A DNA stretch of 64,000 nt from CAXBCP01 sp047638395 (lineage in GTDB: Bacteria; Pseudomonadota; Alphaproteobacteria; MPNO01; UBA830): assembly GCA_047638395.1 (NCBI GenBank), contig JBLIMV010000025.1, positions 16,514 through 80,513 on the forward strand. Direction: 5' to 3'. A model generated the notes under the pieces. The model worked only from the letters and a program-made list of their open reading frames with translations. It made no database searches and had not been told where the DNA came from. Positions 32,973 through 42,493 of this stretch are shown piece by piece. The number at the start of each line of letters is the position of its first letter. Within the stretch, counting starts at the first letter, position 1. The position numbers and the translations under genes were made by a program.

Positions 32973-33677
32973 ATGAGCGATCTTTCCGCTTTTCAGATCA
33001 CCAAACGCTGGCCCGCCAAAAACCCCGATATCCTGCAGCTTTATTCGCTGCCGACCCCGAACGGCGTAAAGGCGTCGATCGTGCTGGAAGAAACCGGCCT
33101 GCCGTATGAGGCACATCTCGTGTCCTTTGGCACCGATGATCAGATGACACCCGAATTCCTGTCGCTCAATCCGAATAACAAAATCCCGGCGATCATCGAT
33201 CCCGACGGGCCCGGTGGTCAGCCCATCGGTTTGTGGGAAAGCGGTGCGATCCTGGTTTATCTCGCCGAAAAAACCGGCAAGCTGCTGCCGACTGATCCGG
33301 CAGCGCGCTATGAATGTCTGCAATGGCTTATGTTCCAGATGGGCGGCGTTGGGCCGATGTTCGGCCAGCTCGGTCATTTCCATAAATTTGCCGCCGATAA
33401 AATTACGGATGACTACCCCACCAACCGGTACCGCGATGAGACCAAGCGGCTGCTGGGCGTGCTCGACGCCCGTCTTGCCGATCGGGAATTCATCATGGGC
33501 GGCGACTACTCGATCGCCGATATCGCGATCTTCCCCTGGGTCCGTGTGATCGATGGTTTTTACGGTGCGGGCGCGCTTGTCGGTATCGATGATTTCAAAC
33601 AGGTGAATGCGTGGGTTGCCCGCTGCGAGGCGCGCCCGGCATCCAAGGTGGGGTTGGATACGCCGTCGCGCGGCTAG
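32973..33677 (+). CDS. Glutathione S-transferase (YghU/YfcG type)
   Basis: Product of 234 residues. An N-terminal extension (1-18) precedes the thioredoxin-fold domain with LYSLPTPNGVKASIVLEE, NPNNKIPAIIDP and WESGAILVYLAEK (glutathione contacts), then the helical domain with GPMFGQLGHFHKFA and YSIADIAIFPW. The Asn in TPNG and the extension fit the disulfide-bond reductase subgroup YghU/YfcG. It has a candidate terminator downstream. Confidence 0.9.
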   Translation: MSDLSAFQITKRWPAKNPDILQLYSLPTPNGVKASIVLEETGLPYEAHLVSFGTDDQMTPEFLSLNPNNKIPAIIDPDGPGGQPIGLWESGAILVYLAEKTGKLLPTDPAARYECLQWLMFQMGGVGPMFGQLGHFHKFAADKITDDYPTNRYRDETKRLLGVLDARLADREFIMGGDYSIADIAIFPWVRVIDGFYGAGALVGIDDFKQVNAWVARCEARPASKVGLDTPSRG

Positions 33678-33682
33678 AAATT

Positions 33683-33727
33683 TTCCGACCAGTGGAGGCG
33701 CGTCTTTCCGCCGGTCGGAATGATTTT
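33683..33727 (+). terminator. Candidate terminator after the GST gene
   Basis: TTCCGACC (33683-33690) pairs with GGTCGGAA (33713-33720) around a 22-base loop, followed by TGATTTTA. The stem is good but the loop is large and the T-run short. Confidence 0.5.
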
Positions 33728-33811
33728 AGCTAAACGACAACCTCCCCGGGCTTGTCCTGCCGGCGCAATTGTTCCTACACTGACGCTTCAATTGGGGTAG
33801 GAGCCACAAAG

Positions 33812-35971
33812 ATGACTGGATTGTATTCAGGGCGTTTCGCCCTGCTTGGGGCTGCGCTGACTCTTGCGGTGCCGATGGCGATGATGTCGGATACCGCGCA
33901 GGCGTGGAAGCCGACGACGCATGTATATTTTGCCGAGCGCGCGCTGGACGATGCAAAGGATGGCAAGGTCACGATCAGCAGCGTCGATTACGAAACCGGC
34001 GAGGTGACCGGCAAGGTCGGGACCTATGCGGTCGACGGCAGCATTCTGGCGGCGATCCGGACATACCCGTCGCATTACCGGGCCGGTGTGCTGGGCCCCG
34101 ATGCTTATCCCGACATCCTGTCAGGCCAGCAGTCGATCCATCCGGATGAAAAAGGCTCTGGTGTCAAAGGCGGCTCAAACACGTGGCTGCAGTATATGTG
34201 GGACCGGCGCGATCCGTTCCGTTCGAACCCGGCATTCAAGTCCCCGGCCTTCAAGGCAATGTTTAAGCGGATGAAGATCCCGACGGATTCGCGCCGTATG
34301 ACCGCCTTTGTCGCTGGCTTCCTGACCCATGCGGCGGGCGATATGTATGGCCATACCTTTATCAACAATTTTTCAGGCGGGCCGTTCGCGTTTAGTCCGC
34401 CGAGCAACGCGACCAAGCATGTCCTGCTCGAAGGTTATATCGACAAGCGGTTGCCGAAGAGCGCCCTTGGTGGCGATTTCTTCAGCGCCAGCATCTCCGG
34501 TATCGATTTTATGATTTATAAAAATATGGTCGATGCCCGGCCGGGCACGTATCTCGACAAGGTTCTGCTGCGTGAGGGCGCTGCGGGAACGACCTATTCG
34601 ATCCCGCGGATTTTCTCCACCATCCGTGCAAATCTCGCAAGGGACATCAAGAAGTACCGGGACACGGTCGCGAGTTACAAAAAGAAGATCGATAAATGCA
34701 AGCTGACCGATTTTAGCTGCAGCAAGGTCGTGCTGGGCACCAGAATGACGGCCTATATCACCGCGAACGGCATTCAGCAGGCCTATCGCAACGCCTGGAT
34801 CAAGGATGTCGATGAGGGCCTGCGCAAATGGCCGGCGGTCAGCCACGAGATCGCGATTGCGTTGTTTTTCAACAAGGAGCGCAAGGCCGATGTCGCAAAG
34901 GCCGAGGCGATCATGAAGGTCTATGCGCGGGATCACCTGCTGTCGATGGCCGGTGCGCCCGATTTCGTCGGCGCGACGGCAAAGGTCATCGGCACCGTTA
35001 TCGACGCGATCACCCCGAAGGCACTGCAGGCGGCGATCCGGAAGCTGAAAGACAAGGCGTTCGACGTGATGCTTGAAGCGGCGCTCGGCATGAACAAGGC
35101 CGAGCTGAAGAAACTGATGACCAATCCGCAGAACTATTTCAATTCCGTCATGGGCAAGGGCCGCGGCGAGAAAATCACCATCGCCAGTTTCAACGCCAAG
35201 TACCTTAAAATTACCGACAAGGGGTACACCAAGCCGAACGAAGCGTTCGATTACCGCAAGTTCACGGCGGGCCACAACACGGTGCAGATCAGTAAAATGA
35301 TCCTGATGGCGCCGTCCGAGGTGAGCCGCATGCTGCGCGATATTGGATCGAAAAGCACGGCGTCGGGCCAGAACGTCATGCTTGGTTTCATGCGCACGCT
35401 GGACGGCAACGTCCAGTGGCGGAACGGCATGCCGGCGGCGCGTGACTGCGTTGCCTATCGCAAGATCTTTATGAAACAGGCCGGCGATGACGGACGGTGC
35501 AGCGGTATCACGAAACCGAAACCGACTCCGGTCGTCGGCAAGGCGCCGGCGCCCAAGTGGGTGACTGTCCGCAACGGGCGTGTCCCGAGCGGCTCGTTTG
35601 TCGGTGGCCAGGAACCGGGCCGCAAGCTCTATGTCTGCCGCACCGTGTATAAAAAGGGCACGCATCCGGGCAAGGTGGTTGCCGGCAAATGCAACATTGG
35701 CTGGGGTGGCAAGGAGCGGGCGCTGAAATCCTTCCAGGTGCTCGTTGCGACTTCGAAGTCGTTCAGGTGGCAAACTGCCAAGACCGGCGCGCGTCTGCCA
35801 AAGGGCACGTTTATCGGCGGTAAGGAGCGTGGCCGCGTCCTGCCCGTCTGTCGCACCTCGCATAAGGGTGGCTGGCACCCCGGGAAGATCGTCGCTGGCA
35901 AGTGCAACATTGGCTGGGGTGGCAAGGAAATTGTCAGCAGCCGTTATCAGGTATTAGTGCGCGCTCAATAA
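33812..35971 (+). CDS. Exported zinc-dependent phospholipase C-like protein with two DM9 (DUF3421) repeats
   Basis: Product of 719 residues. The signal peptide ends at AQA31, leaving Trp32 as mature residue 1, as in zinc-dependent phospholipases C where that Trp binds zinc. Further candidate ligands are His37, Asp97/Asp101 in GPDAYPD, His110 and the H-x3-D-x3-H cluster in LTHAAGDMYGH (173, 177, 181). A long helical middle (about 290-560) is unassigned. After a KPKPTPVVGKAPAPK linker come two tandem DM9/DUF3421 repeats (about 583-650 and 651-719), each with C-R-T, HPGK and GKCNIGWGGKE. DM9 is best known from animals as a sugar-binding domain. GGAG precedes the ATG. A secreted lipase or toxin-like role is inferred. 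Confidence 0.8.
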   Translation: MTGLYSGRFALLGAALTLAVPMAMMSDTAQAWKPTTHVYFAERALDDAKDGKVTISSVDYETGEVTGKVGTYAVDGSILAAIRTYPSHYRAGVLGPDAYPDILSGQQSIHPDEKGSGVKGGSNTWLQYMWDRRDPFRSNPAFKSPAFKAMFKRMKIPTDSRRMTAFVAGFLTHAAGDMYGHTFINNFSGGPFAFSPPSNATKHVLLEGYIDKRLPKSALGGDFFSASISGIDFMIYKNMVDARPGTYLDKVLLREGAAGTTYSIPRIFSTIRANLARDIKKYRDTVASYKKKIDKCKLTDFSCSKVVLGTRMTAYITANGIQQAYRNAWIKDVDEGLRKWPAVSHEIAIALFFNKERKADVAKAEAIMKVYARDHLLSMAGAPDFVGATAKVIGTVIDAITPKALQAAIRKLKDKAFDVMLEAALGMNKAELKKLMTNPQNYFNSVMGKGRGEKITIASFNAKYLKITDKGYTKPNEAFDYRKFTAGHNTVQISKMILMAPSEVSRMLRDIGSKSTASGQNVMLGFMRTLDGNVQWRNGMPAARDCVAYRKIFMKQAGDDGRCSGITKPKPTPVVGKAPAPKWVTVRNGRVPSGSFVGGQEPGRKLYVCRTVYKKGTHPGKVVAGKCNIGWGGKERALKSFQVLVATSKSFRWQTAKTGARLPKGTFIGGKERGRVLPVCRTSHKGGWHPGKIVAGKCNIGWGGKEIVSSRYQVLVRAQ

Positions 35972-36020
35972 GGGCATACTGTGCCCAGCATTATTGCTGA
36001 TAATTTTACTGGGGAAGTTA

Positions 36021-36431
36021 ATGGAAACGGTTAGTACGTCGATTGCAGGGTTGCCGCTGTTCCTCGCCTATCTGGGAACGGCGGCCGTCCTGACGGGTAT
36101 CTATATCGTCGTCTATATGTGGGTGACCCCGCATCCCGAGATCAAGCTGATCCGCGAAAACAATCTCGCGGCGGCGGTTGCCTTTGCCGGCAGCCTGATC
36201 GGGTTTTCCCTGCCGCTGGCAAATACCATTGCCGGGTCGGTCAGTCTGATCGATTGCGCTCTCTGGGGTCTGATTGCCCTGGTGGTGCAGATACTGATCT
36301 ATTATATCACCCGTATCCCGATGCCGAAGATGTCGGAGCGGATCGAAAAGGGCGAAATGGCCAGCGGCGTCTGGCTCGGCTCGGCGTCGCTTGCCGGCGG
36401 GCTGCTGAATGCGGCGTGCATGACGTATTAG
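36021..36431 (+). CDS. DUF350 membrane protein
   Basis: Product of 136 residues with four predicted helices. The DUF350 pattern is seen: LTGIYIVVYMWVTPH in the first helix pair, NLAAAVAFAGSLIGFSLPLANTI and the end VWLGSASLAGGLLNAACMTY. GGGGAAG precedes the ATG. It follows the phospholipase-DM9 gene by 49 bases and may be co-transcribed. Function unknown. Confidence 0.82.
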   Translation: METVSTSIAGLPLFLAYLGTAAVLTGIYIVVYMWVTPHPEIKLIRENNLAAAVAFAGSLIGFSLPLANTIAGSVSLIDCALWGLIALVVQILIYYITRIPMPKMSERIEKGEMASGVWLGSASLAGGLLNAACMTY

Positions 36432-36493
36432 GCGGGCGGTGGCAGCGCCGCCGTTTTCTGCATCTTAGTTACTGTTATAGAGACACAGACATT

Positions 36494-36522
36494 TGTCATC
36501 CCGGCCTCGTGCCGGGGTGACA
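36494..36522. repeat. TGTCATCCCGG hairpin repeat (half element)
   Basis: TGTCATCCCGGC...GCCGGGGTGACA forms one hairpin between convergent DUF350 and dnaJ genes; only a single-hairpin version of the dispersed element is present. Confidence 0.7.
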
Positions 36523-36583
36523 GGTTTTGGGGTCTGGAATTTCGTTTCGGATGACGTGACGGCTGTATCCGGCGCGAAGACCG

Positions 36584-37726
36584 TCAGTCCGTCAGATCGT
36601 CCCACAATTCCTTTACGCGCGAGAAAAAGCCTTCGGATTCAGGGCTCGTCGTGGTCTGGCCCTTGGCCGGCTTTTCGCCGGCGAATTCGCGCAGCAGCTC
36701 TTCCTGGCGTTTCGACATATTGACCGGGGTCTCGACGTTCACGTCGATATACATGTCGCCGCGCGCCTGACTGCGCAGTACCGACATACCTTTACCGCGA
36801 AGCCTGAACTGATGACCGGACTGGGTGCCCTTCGGCACTGTGACCTTGGCGCGCTTACCTTCGATGGTCGGCACTTCAACCGAGCCGCCCATGGCCGCCG
36901 TCGTCATCGGGATCGGCACGCGCAGGTGCAGGTCTGCACCGTCGCGCTGGAACATACGATGGGGTGCGACCGCGATGAATATATACAGATCGCCTGACTG
37001 GCCGCCCATTGCGCCGGCCTCACCTTCGCCTGAAAGGCGGATGCGGGTGCCGTCCTCGACGCCGGCGGGAATGGTAACCTTTAGTGTCTTTTCCTTACGT
37101 ACGCGCCCGGCGCCACCGCAGCCGCCGCACGGGTCCTCGATCACCTGGCCGGCACCGTTACAGGTCGGGCAGGTTCGTTCGATGGTGAAAAATCCCTGCT
37201 GGGCACGTACCTTGCCGCGGCCCTGGCACGCGCCGCAGGATGACGGGTGCGAGCCCTTGGCGGCACCTGAACCGTTGCAGTCGTCGCAGCTGACCGCGGT
37301 CGGTACACGGATCTGGGTTTCGCGTCCTTTGAACGCGTCTTCCAGGCTGATCTGCATGTTGTAACGAAGGTCGGCGCCATGTGCGGCACCCCCCCGGCCC
37401 TGGCCACCACCGCTGCCGAAATCGCCAAACATCTCGTCAAAAATATCGGCAAAACCGCCGCCGCCGCCGAATCCGCCGCGGCCCTGGCTCGGCCCGCCGC
37501 CTTCGAACGCGGCATGGCCGTACTGGTCGTAGGCCGCGCGTTTGTCGGCGTCCTTCAGGACGTCATAGGCTTCGTTGGCTTCCTTGAATTTCGCTTCCGC
37601 CGCCGCATCGTCGGGATTGCGGTCGGGGTGGTGTTTCATCGCTAGTTTGCGATACGCGCTTTTAAGCGCAGCTTCGTCCGCATTGCGGTCGACGCCGAGG
37701 GTCTCATAGTAATCCGCTTTGGCCAT
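36584..37726 (-). CDS. dnaJ: Chaperone protein DnaJ
   Basis: Product of 380 residues. The J domain (1-70) has the HPD motif in KHHPDRNP; then a Gly/Phe-rich linker, four CxxCxGxG zinc motifs (CDDCNGSG, CGACQGRG, CPTCNGAG, CGGCGGAG) and the client-binding C-terminal domains. DnaJ delivers substrates to DnaK and stimulates its ATPase. The ATG at 37726 is preferred over an in-frame TTG two codons upstream. It follows dnaK by 105 bases on the same strand. Confidence 0.96.
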   Translation of the reverse strand: MAKADYYETLGVDRNADEAALKSAYRKLAMKHHPDRNPDDAAAEAKFKEANEAYDVLKDADKRAAYDQYGHAAFEGGGPSQGRGGFGGGGGFADIFDEMFGDFGSGGGQGRGGAAHGADLRYNMQISLEDAFKGRETQIRVPTAVSCDDCNGSGAAKGSHPSSCGACQGRGKVRAQQGFFTIERTCPTCNGAGQVIEDPCGGCGGAGRVRKEKTLKVTIPAGVEDGTRIRLSGEGEAGAMGGQSGDLYIFIAVAPHRMFQRDGADLHLRVPIPMTTAAMGGSVEVPTIEGKRAKVTVPKGTQSGHQFRLRGKGMSVLRSQARGDMYIDVNVETPVNMSKRQEELLREFAGEKPAKGQTTTSPESEGFFSRVKELWDDLTD

Positions 37727-37831
37727 ACTCAACGCCTCTTATGCACCGCCGAAATCGCGCAACGCACCGGCGCTGTCAGGCACCGATGCGTTGTCGTCGA
37801 ACGTTTTCCGTAACCGTCCACCGGTAGCCGA

Positions 37832-39784
37832 TCAGGCCGATTTGTCCTTGGGCTGGTCGTCATCGACTTCTTCGAAGTCGGCATCGACCACAGTGGCATC
37901 ATCGCCGCCGGCCTGCTCGCCGCCGGCGTCACCGCCCATATCGCCGCCCATGTCGGCCCCGTCGGCCGCAGCGTCTTCCTGCTGCGCCTTGTACATGGCT
38001 TCGCCCAGTTTCTGGGCGGCCTGTGCAAGAACCTCGGTCTTGGCGGTGATCGTCTCGATGTCGTCACCTTCAAGCGCGGATTTCAGGTCGACAATGCCAT
38101 CCTCGATGGCGGCCTTGTCTTCGGTCGACAGGGCCTCGCCATGCTCGGCCATGGTTTTCTCGGTCGAGTAGATCAGGCCGTCCGCATTGTTGCGGGCTTC
38201 GACCGATTCACGGCGCTTCTTGTCGTCCGCCGAATTCTGTTCGGCGTCCTGGACCATCTGTTCGATATCCTCGTCCGACAGACCGCCGGATGCCTGGATA
38301 CGAATGGTCTGTTCCTTGTTGGTCGCCTTGTCCTTGGCGCCGACATTGACGATGCCGTTGGCGTCGATATCGAATGTGACCTCGACCTGCGGCACACCGC
38401 GCGGTGCAGGCGGGATGCCCACCAGGTCGAACTGGCCGAGCAGCTTGTTGTCTGCCGCCATTTCGCGTTCGCCCTGGAACACCCGGATGGTGACCGCGTT
38501 CTGACTGTCTTCGGCGGTCGAGAACACCTGGCTTTTCTTGGTCGGGATTGTCGTGTTGCGGTCGATCAGGCGCGTAAACACGCCGCCCAGCGTTTCGATG
38601 CCGAGCGACAGCGGCGTGACGTCGAGCAGCAGGACGTCCTTGACGTCGCCTTTCAGCACGCCGGCCTGGATCGCAGCGCCGATGGCGACAACCTCGTCCG
38701 GGTTGACGCCGCGATGCGGCTCACGCCCGAAGAAGGTCTTCACCGTCTCCAGCACCTTGGGCATGCGGGTCATGCCGCCGACCATGATGACTTCGTCAAT
38801 CTCGCCTGCAGAAACGCCGGCGTCTTTGAGAGCCGCCTTGCACGGCCCGATGGTGCGTTGGATCAGGTCGTCGACCAGTGCTTCGAGCTTGGCGCGGGTC
38901 AGCTTCAGGTTGAGATGCTTCGGTCCGTTCTGGTCCGCTGTGATGAACGGCAGGTTGACCTCGGTCTGGGACGAACCCGAAAGTTCGATCTTTGCTTTTT
39001 CCGCAGCTTCCTTCAGGCGCTGCAGGGCCAGCTTGTCCTGGCGCAGGTCGATCGTGCTCTCTTTTTTGAACTCGTCGGCCAGGTAATCCATGATGCGGGC
39101 ATCGAAATCTTCGCCGCCCAGGAACGTATCGCCGTTGGTTGATTTTACTTCGAACACGCCGTCGCCGATTTCCAGGACGGACACGTCGAACGTGCCGCCG
39201 CCAAGATCGTATACGGCGATGGTGCCGGCTTCTTTTTTCTCAAGACCGTAGGCAAGCGCCGCTGCCGTCGGCTCGTTGATGATGCGCAGGACGTCGAGCC
39301 CGGCGATTCTGCCGGCGTCTTTCGTCGCCTGACGTTGGGAATCGTTGAAGTATGCAGGAACTGTGACGACCGCTTCGGTTACTTCCTCGCCGAGATGCGC
39401 TTCGGCGGTTTCCTTCATCTTCTGCAGGATGAATGCCGAGATCTGGCTCGGCGAATATTTCTCGCCGTCAGCCTCTACCCAGGCATCGCCGTTATCGGCC
39501 GGGACGATCTTGTAGGGGACAAGGTCCATGTCCTTCTGCGTCGTCGGGTCGTCGAACGGACGACCGATCAGGCGCTTGATCGCGAACAGCGTGTTTTCAG
39601 GATTGGTGACCGCCTGACGTTTCGCGGCCTGACCGACAAGGCGCTCATCGCCTTCGGCGAAAGCGACCATCGACGGCGTGGTGCGCGCGCCTTCTGAATT
39701 TTCAATGACGTGGGCTTCCCCACCTTCCATCACGGCAACGCACGAATTCGTGGTCCCGAGATCAATACCGATTGCTTTACCCAT
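37832..39784 (-). CDS. dnaK: Chaperone protein DnaK (Hsp70)
   Basis: Product of 650 residues. It begins MGKAIGIDLGTTNSCVAVM, with phosphate loops DLGGGTFDVS and GGMTRMP, the linker DVLLLDVTPLSLGIET, the substrate-binding domain and an acidic disordered tail after a Gly/Asp-rich stretch. It works with DnaJ (downstream) and GrpE (44019). I could not identify a clear heat-shock sigma promoter in the 248-base upstream gap. Confidence 0.98.
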   Translation of the reverse strand: MGKAIGIDLGTTNSCVAVMEGGEAHVIENSEGARTTPSMVAFAEGDERLVGQAAKRQAVTNPENTLFAIKRLIGRPFDDPTTQKDMDLVPYKIVPADNGDAWVEADGEKYSPSQISAFILQKMKETAEAHLGEEVTEAVVTVPAYFNDSQRQATKDAGRIAGLDVLRIINEPTAAALAYGLEKKEAGTIAVYDLGGGTFDVSVLEIGDGVFEVKSTNGDTFLGGEDFDARIMDYLADEFKKESTIDLRQDKLALQRLKEAAEKAKIELSGSSQTEVNLPFITADQNGPKHLNLKLTRAKLEALVDDLIQRTIGPCKAALKDAGVSAGEIDEVIMVGGMTRMPKVLETVKTFFGREPHRGVNPDEVVAIGAAIQAGVLKGDVKDVLLLDVTPLSLGIETLGGVFTRLIDRNTTIPTKKSQVFSTAEDSQNAVTIRVFQGEREMAADNKLLGQFDLVGIPPAPRGVPQVEVTFDIDANGIVNVGAKDKATNKEQTIRIQASGGLSDEDIEQMVQDAEQNSADDKKRRESVEARNNADGLIYSTEKTMAEHGEALSTEDKAAIEDGIVDLKSALEGDDIETITAKTEVLAQAAQKLGEAMYKAQQEDAAADGADMGGDMGGDAGGEQAGGDDATVVDADFEEVDDDQPKDKSA

Positions 39785-40032
39785 AATAGTACCTCGATTT
39801 TCGGCAGATTTCCCTGACCCTGTTGGCGTCGTGGAAAATCCCCCAAGGTTTCAATAGACCCATAAAGAGTGGATTGAGCGATATATAAGTAGCCTGAACG
39901 GGTCTTACAATAGCTTACCGCACTCTATTGCTGGGTATTTTCGTATTTTGTACGCTCATCGATCGCCTCCTTCCGCGGCTTCCCCCACGCATCCCCCGAC
40001 GATATGTGTCAGCGGTATGATACGTTGAGCAC

Positions 40033-40905
40033 ATGATCGTTTCCGCCAGCTACCGCACCGATGTGCCGGCATTTCACGCCGACTGGTTCCGCGCGCGTCT
40101 GGCGGACGGTGTTTGCACGGTCGCGAACCCCTATGGCGGCAAGCCGTCTTCCGTCGCGCTGCGCGGTGATGGCGTCGACGGATACGTCTTCTGGACCCGC
40201 AATGCGGCTCCCTTCGCTGCGGCGCTTGACGATGTGGCGGCGCTTGATCTGCCATTTGTCGTACAGTTCACGGTGACTGGATATCCCCGCGCTCTCGATG
40301 CCCATACCCCGCGCGCCGCCGACGCGGTTGCCCAGATCACGGCATTGGCGCAGAAATTCGGCCCCCGGGCGGTCGTCTGGCGGTATGATCCGGTGGTCTT
40401 TACCTCAATCACACCCGCCGACTGGCATCTTCGGAATTTCGCCGGTCTGGCCGGTAAACTCAGCGGTTCCGTGGATGAATGCGTCCTTTCCTGCGCACAA
40501 ATATATAAAAAGACTGAAAGGCGGCTGAATACTGCCGCAAAAACCCATGAATTCGGCTGGAAAGACCCGAACTGGGATCAAAAGCGGGAATTATTGAGCG
40601 GGTTGGCAGAACTATCAGCCGATTTCGGCCTAAAAACCACAATTTGCAGCCAGCCCGATGCCCTGGCCGGTCAGGTGTCGGATCAATTGACGCCGGCGCG
40701 CTGTATTGATGCGGCGCGTCTGTCGGATATCGCCGGATATGACATTCTCGCCCGGCAAAAAGGCAATCGCGACGGCTGCCTGTGCGCAGAGAGCCGCGAT
40801 ATCGGGTCTTACGACACCTGCGCCCATGGCTGCGTCTATTGCTATGCCGTGTCGGATCACGACCGGGCGGTGGAAAAGCTGCGTTTGCTGGCAGGCGCGG
40901 GCTAG
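40033..40905 (+). CDS. DUF1848 family protein, probable iron-sulfur protein
   Basis: Product of 290 residues starting MIVSASYRTDVPAFHADWF, the DUF1848 signature, followed by NPYGGKPSSV and WRYDPVVFTSITP. The C-terminus has a Cys cluster (CLCAESRDIGSYDTCAHGCVYCYA) with a C-x3-C-x2-C element like radical-SAM or iron-sulfur centres. Catalytic function is unknown. Divergent from dnaK; convergent with the next gene. Confidence 0.85.
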   Translation: MIVSASYRTDVPAFHADWFRARLADGVCTVANPYGGKPSSVALRGDGVDGYVFWTRNAAPFAAALDDVAALDLPFVVQFTVTGYPRALDAHTPRAADAVAQITALAQKFGPRAVVWRYDPVVFTSITPADWHLRNFAGLAGKLSGSVDECVLSCAQIYKKTERRLNTAAKTHEFGWKDPNWDQKRELLSGLAELSADFGLKTTICSQPDALAGQVSDQLTPARCIDAARLSDIAGYDILARQKGNRDGCLCAESRDIGSYDTCAHGCVYCYAVSDHDRAVEKLRLLAGAG

Positions 40906-40912
40906 CCCGACG

Positions 40913-41617
40913 TTATGAAACCTTGTCGTTATGCGCATCGGACTCGAAAGTGTCGATGTCTTCCATAGATTTTAGCCACAGGTCGGACGAATAAACTGTG
41001 AGCGTCGCGGCGGCGGGTGGGCCGGGGTCATGCTCGCCGAATTCAGCCCGCCAGATGATGCTGGCGGCCTGGGGGAACGAGCTGGATTCGATATTGTCGT
41101 CAAACAGGCGCTCAAGGGTGCTGCTTTCGTTCATACCGTCCGCAAGGATGCGGGCGACGAAGGCGGGTTGGGGGTCGTGGTGGAGCATTTCCGCTGCCCG
41201 CCCGGCATGTGCGGTCAGCCGCAGGGTCAGGCGCATCATGTCGGGACGTGAAAACCGTGCCGGGAATGCCTTTTGCAGCAGCACCGCTGCGGCGAATATC
41301 CGCGCGTGCAGCGAAATGTCGGCTGCTTCCTCCCACGGCCGCTGTTCGTCGATAAAATCCTGTACGATATTCTGACGTGCCCCGCGGCTGAGCGTGTCGC
41401 CCAGCTTCCCGGCCAGGATTGTATCGGCGGCTTCCTCGGGGTCGAGATCCTGTAACGCCATCAGCAGCATGTCTTCAAGGTCGCTGCCGGTCATCTCGGT
41501 GGTGCCGTCGACTTCCAGCGCATCGAGCAGCGCATGATATTCAGGCTCAGACCAAGTGTCCGGCATGTCCCGGATCGTGTCGAGCCCTGTGACGGTAACC
41601 GTCAGGAATTGTGTCAA
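40913..41617 (-). CDS. Hypothetical acidic helical protein
   Basis: About 234 residues if it begins at the TTG at 41617 (then TQFLTVTVTGLD), which has GGAAAG upstream; an ATG at 41566 (MPDTWSEPEYHALL) is the alternative. The product is soluble, mostly helical and acidic, with TEMTGSDLEDMLLMALQDLDPEEAAD and a Lys-poor C-terminus containing DLWLKSMEDIDTFESD. I do not recognise a family. It ends seven bases from the convergent DUF1848 gene. Confidence 0.65.
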   Translation of the reverse strand: MTQFLTVTVTGLDTIRDMPDTWSEPEYHALLDALEVDGTTEMTGSDLEDMLLMALQDLDPEEAADTILAGKLGDTLSRGARQNIVQDFIDEQRPWEEAADISLHARIFAAAVLLQKAFPARFSRPDMMRLTLRLTAHAGRAAEMLHHDPQPAFVARILADGMNESSTLERLFDDNIESSSFPQAASIIWRAEFGEHDPGPPAAATLTVYSSDLWLKSMEDIDTFESDAHNDKVS

Positions 41618-41761
41618 TGGGATGTCTTTCCGCGCCGAACCGGCGCGTGGGAATGCGGCGGGCGCATTGCTTGACGGCTGCGATCGATGCCGTAACGCAT
41701 TCACATATGGTGCGGCGGCGGAGCTTATGAAGGGGTCGCCTGAATTAAGGCGCAAAATGGC

Positions 41762-42376
41762 CTAATCGAACGGCTTGGGCACGACGCGTTTGCCCATCTT
41801 TTTCGCCAGCGCATTCCGCCAGGCGCTGTAATCCTGGAAACTGGGATCGTCGCGGATCATATTTTCGGTGTCGGCGATCAGCTCATCGTCCGGTTTGGAC
41901 AGATCAATCGGTTCCAGATAGGGCTGGTCAACAAACCAGGGTGAATCGACGAAGAATTCCAGAGTGTTGCCTTCCGGGTCACGCGCATAGACCGACCACG
42001 CGATGCCATGGGTGCCGGCCATGAGTTCGGCTTCGCCATTGGCGTCGGCGAGCCGGTTATACATGATGCGCAGATCGTCGAGCGATGCGAGGCGGAACGA
42101 CAGCTGATTGATCGGACCGCCAAAAAACGCACCCCGCTTGTTTTGCCCAAGCTCGTCTTCCTTCCCGGTACAGATGACGAACTGATGATGTTCAACCGGG
42201 TCCATGCTCATGAAGGTCAGCGTCAGGCCCAGCCCCGGGATTGAGCCGTGATCGGTTACAGCAAAGCCGACGACCTCGGTATAGAATTTCTCCATCCGGT
42301 CGAGGTCGCGGACATTGATGCCGAAATGGCTGAATTGAATTCGCGGCGCGCGATCGGGTGCTTCCAGAACGGGCAT
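41762..42376 (-). CDS. VOC-family (glyoxalase/extradiol dioxygenase-like) protein
   Basis: Product of 204 residues with one full vicinal-oxygen-chelate domain: FSHFGINVRDLDRMEKFYTEVVGF (about 15-38), a central HHQFVICTGKE and ARDPEGNTLEFFVDSPW. The candidate metal ligands are His17, His in EHHQF, and the Glu of NTLEFF. The C-terminal 45 residues resemble ring-cleavage-like proteins of uncertain substrate. The ATG at 42376 has AAGGAG upstream. Confidence 0.85.
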   Translation of the reverse strand: MPVLEAPDRAPRIQFSHFGINVRDLDRMEKFYTEVVGFAVTDHGSIPGLGLTLTFMSMDPVEHHQFVICTGKEDELGQNKRGAFFGGPINQLSFRLASLDDLRIMYNRLADANGEAELMAGTHGIAWSVYARDPEGNTLEFFVDSPWFVDQPYLEPIDLSKPDDELIADTENMIRDDPSFQDYSAWRNALAKKMGKRVVPKPFD

Positions 42377-42493
42377 ACCGGCCTTCTCCTTCACCAGTGG
42401 AAATACTTCGATATCAAAGTATGGCCCCGAAAGGGGCGGCCGAGGTTGATGCAGATCAAATCGGTTACGCAGGACCACGCTGCGTAAATCGGT

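Noticed and set aside
34373..35878. 501-codon open frame antisense to the phospholipase-DM9 gene
   Set aside because: No domain, no ribosome site; it is opposite a gene with signal peptide, metal cluster and DM9 repeats.
38141..39142. 333-codon open frame antisense to dnaK
   Set aside because: Overlaps the conserved dnaK coding sequence completely and has no family features.
39785..40032. Heat-shock sigma-32 promoter for dnaK
   Set aside because: A TTGAAA is present on the minus strand near 39855 but no CCCCAT-type -10 lies at the right distance.
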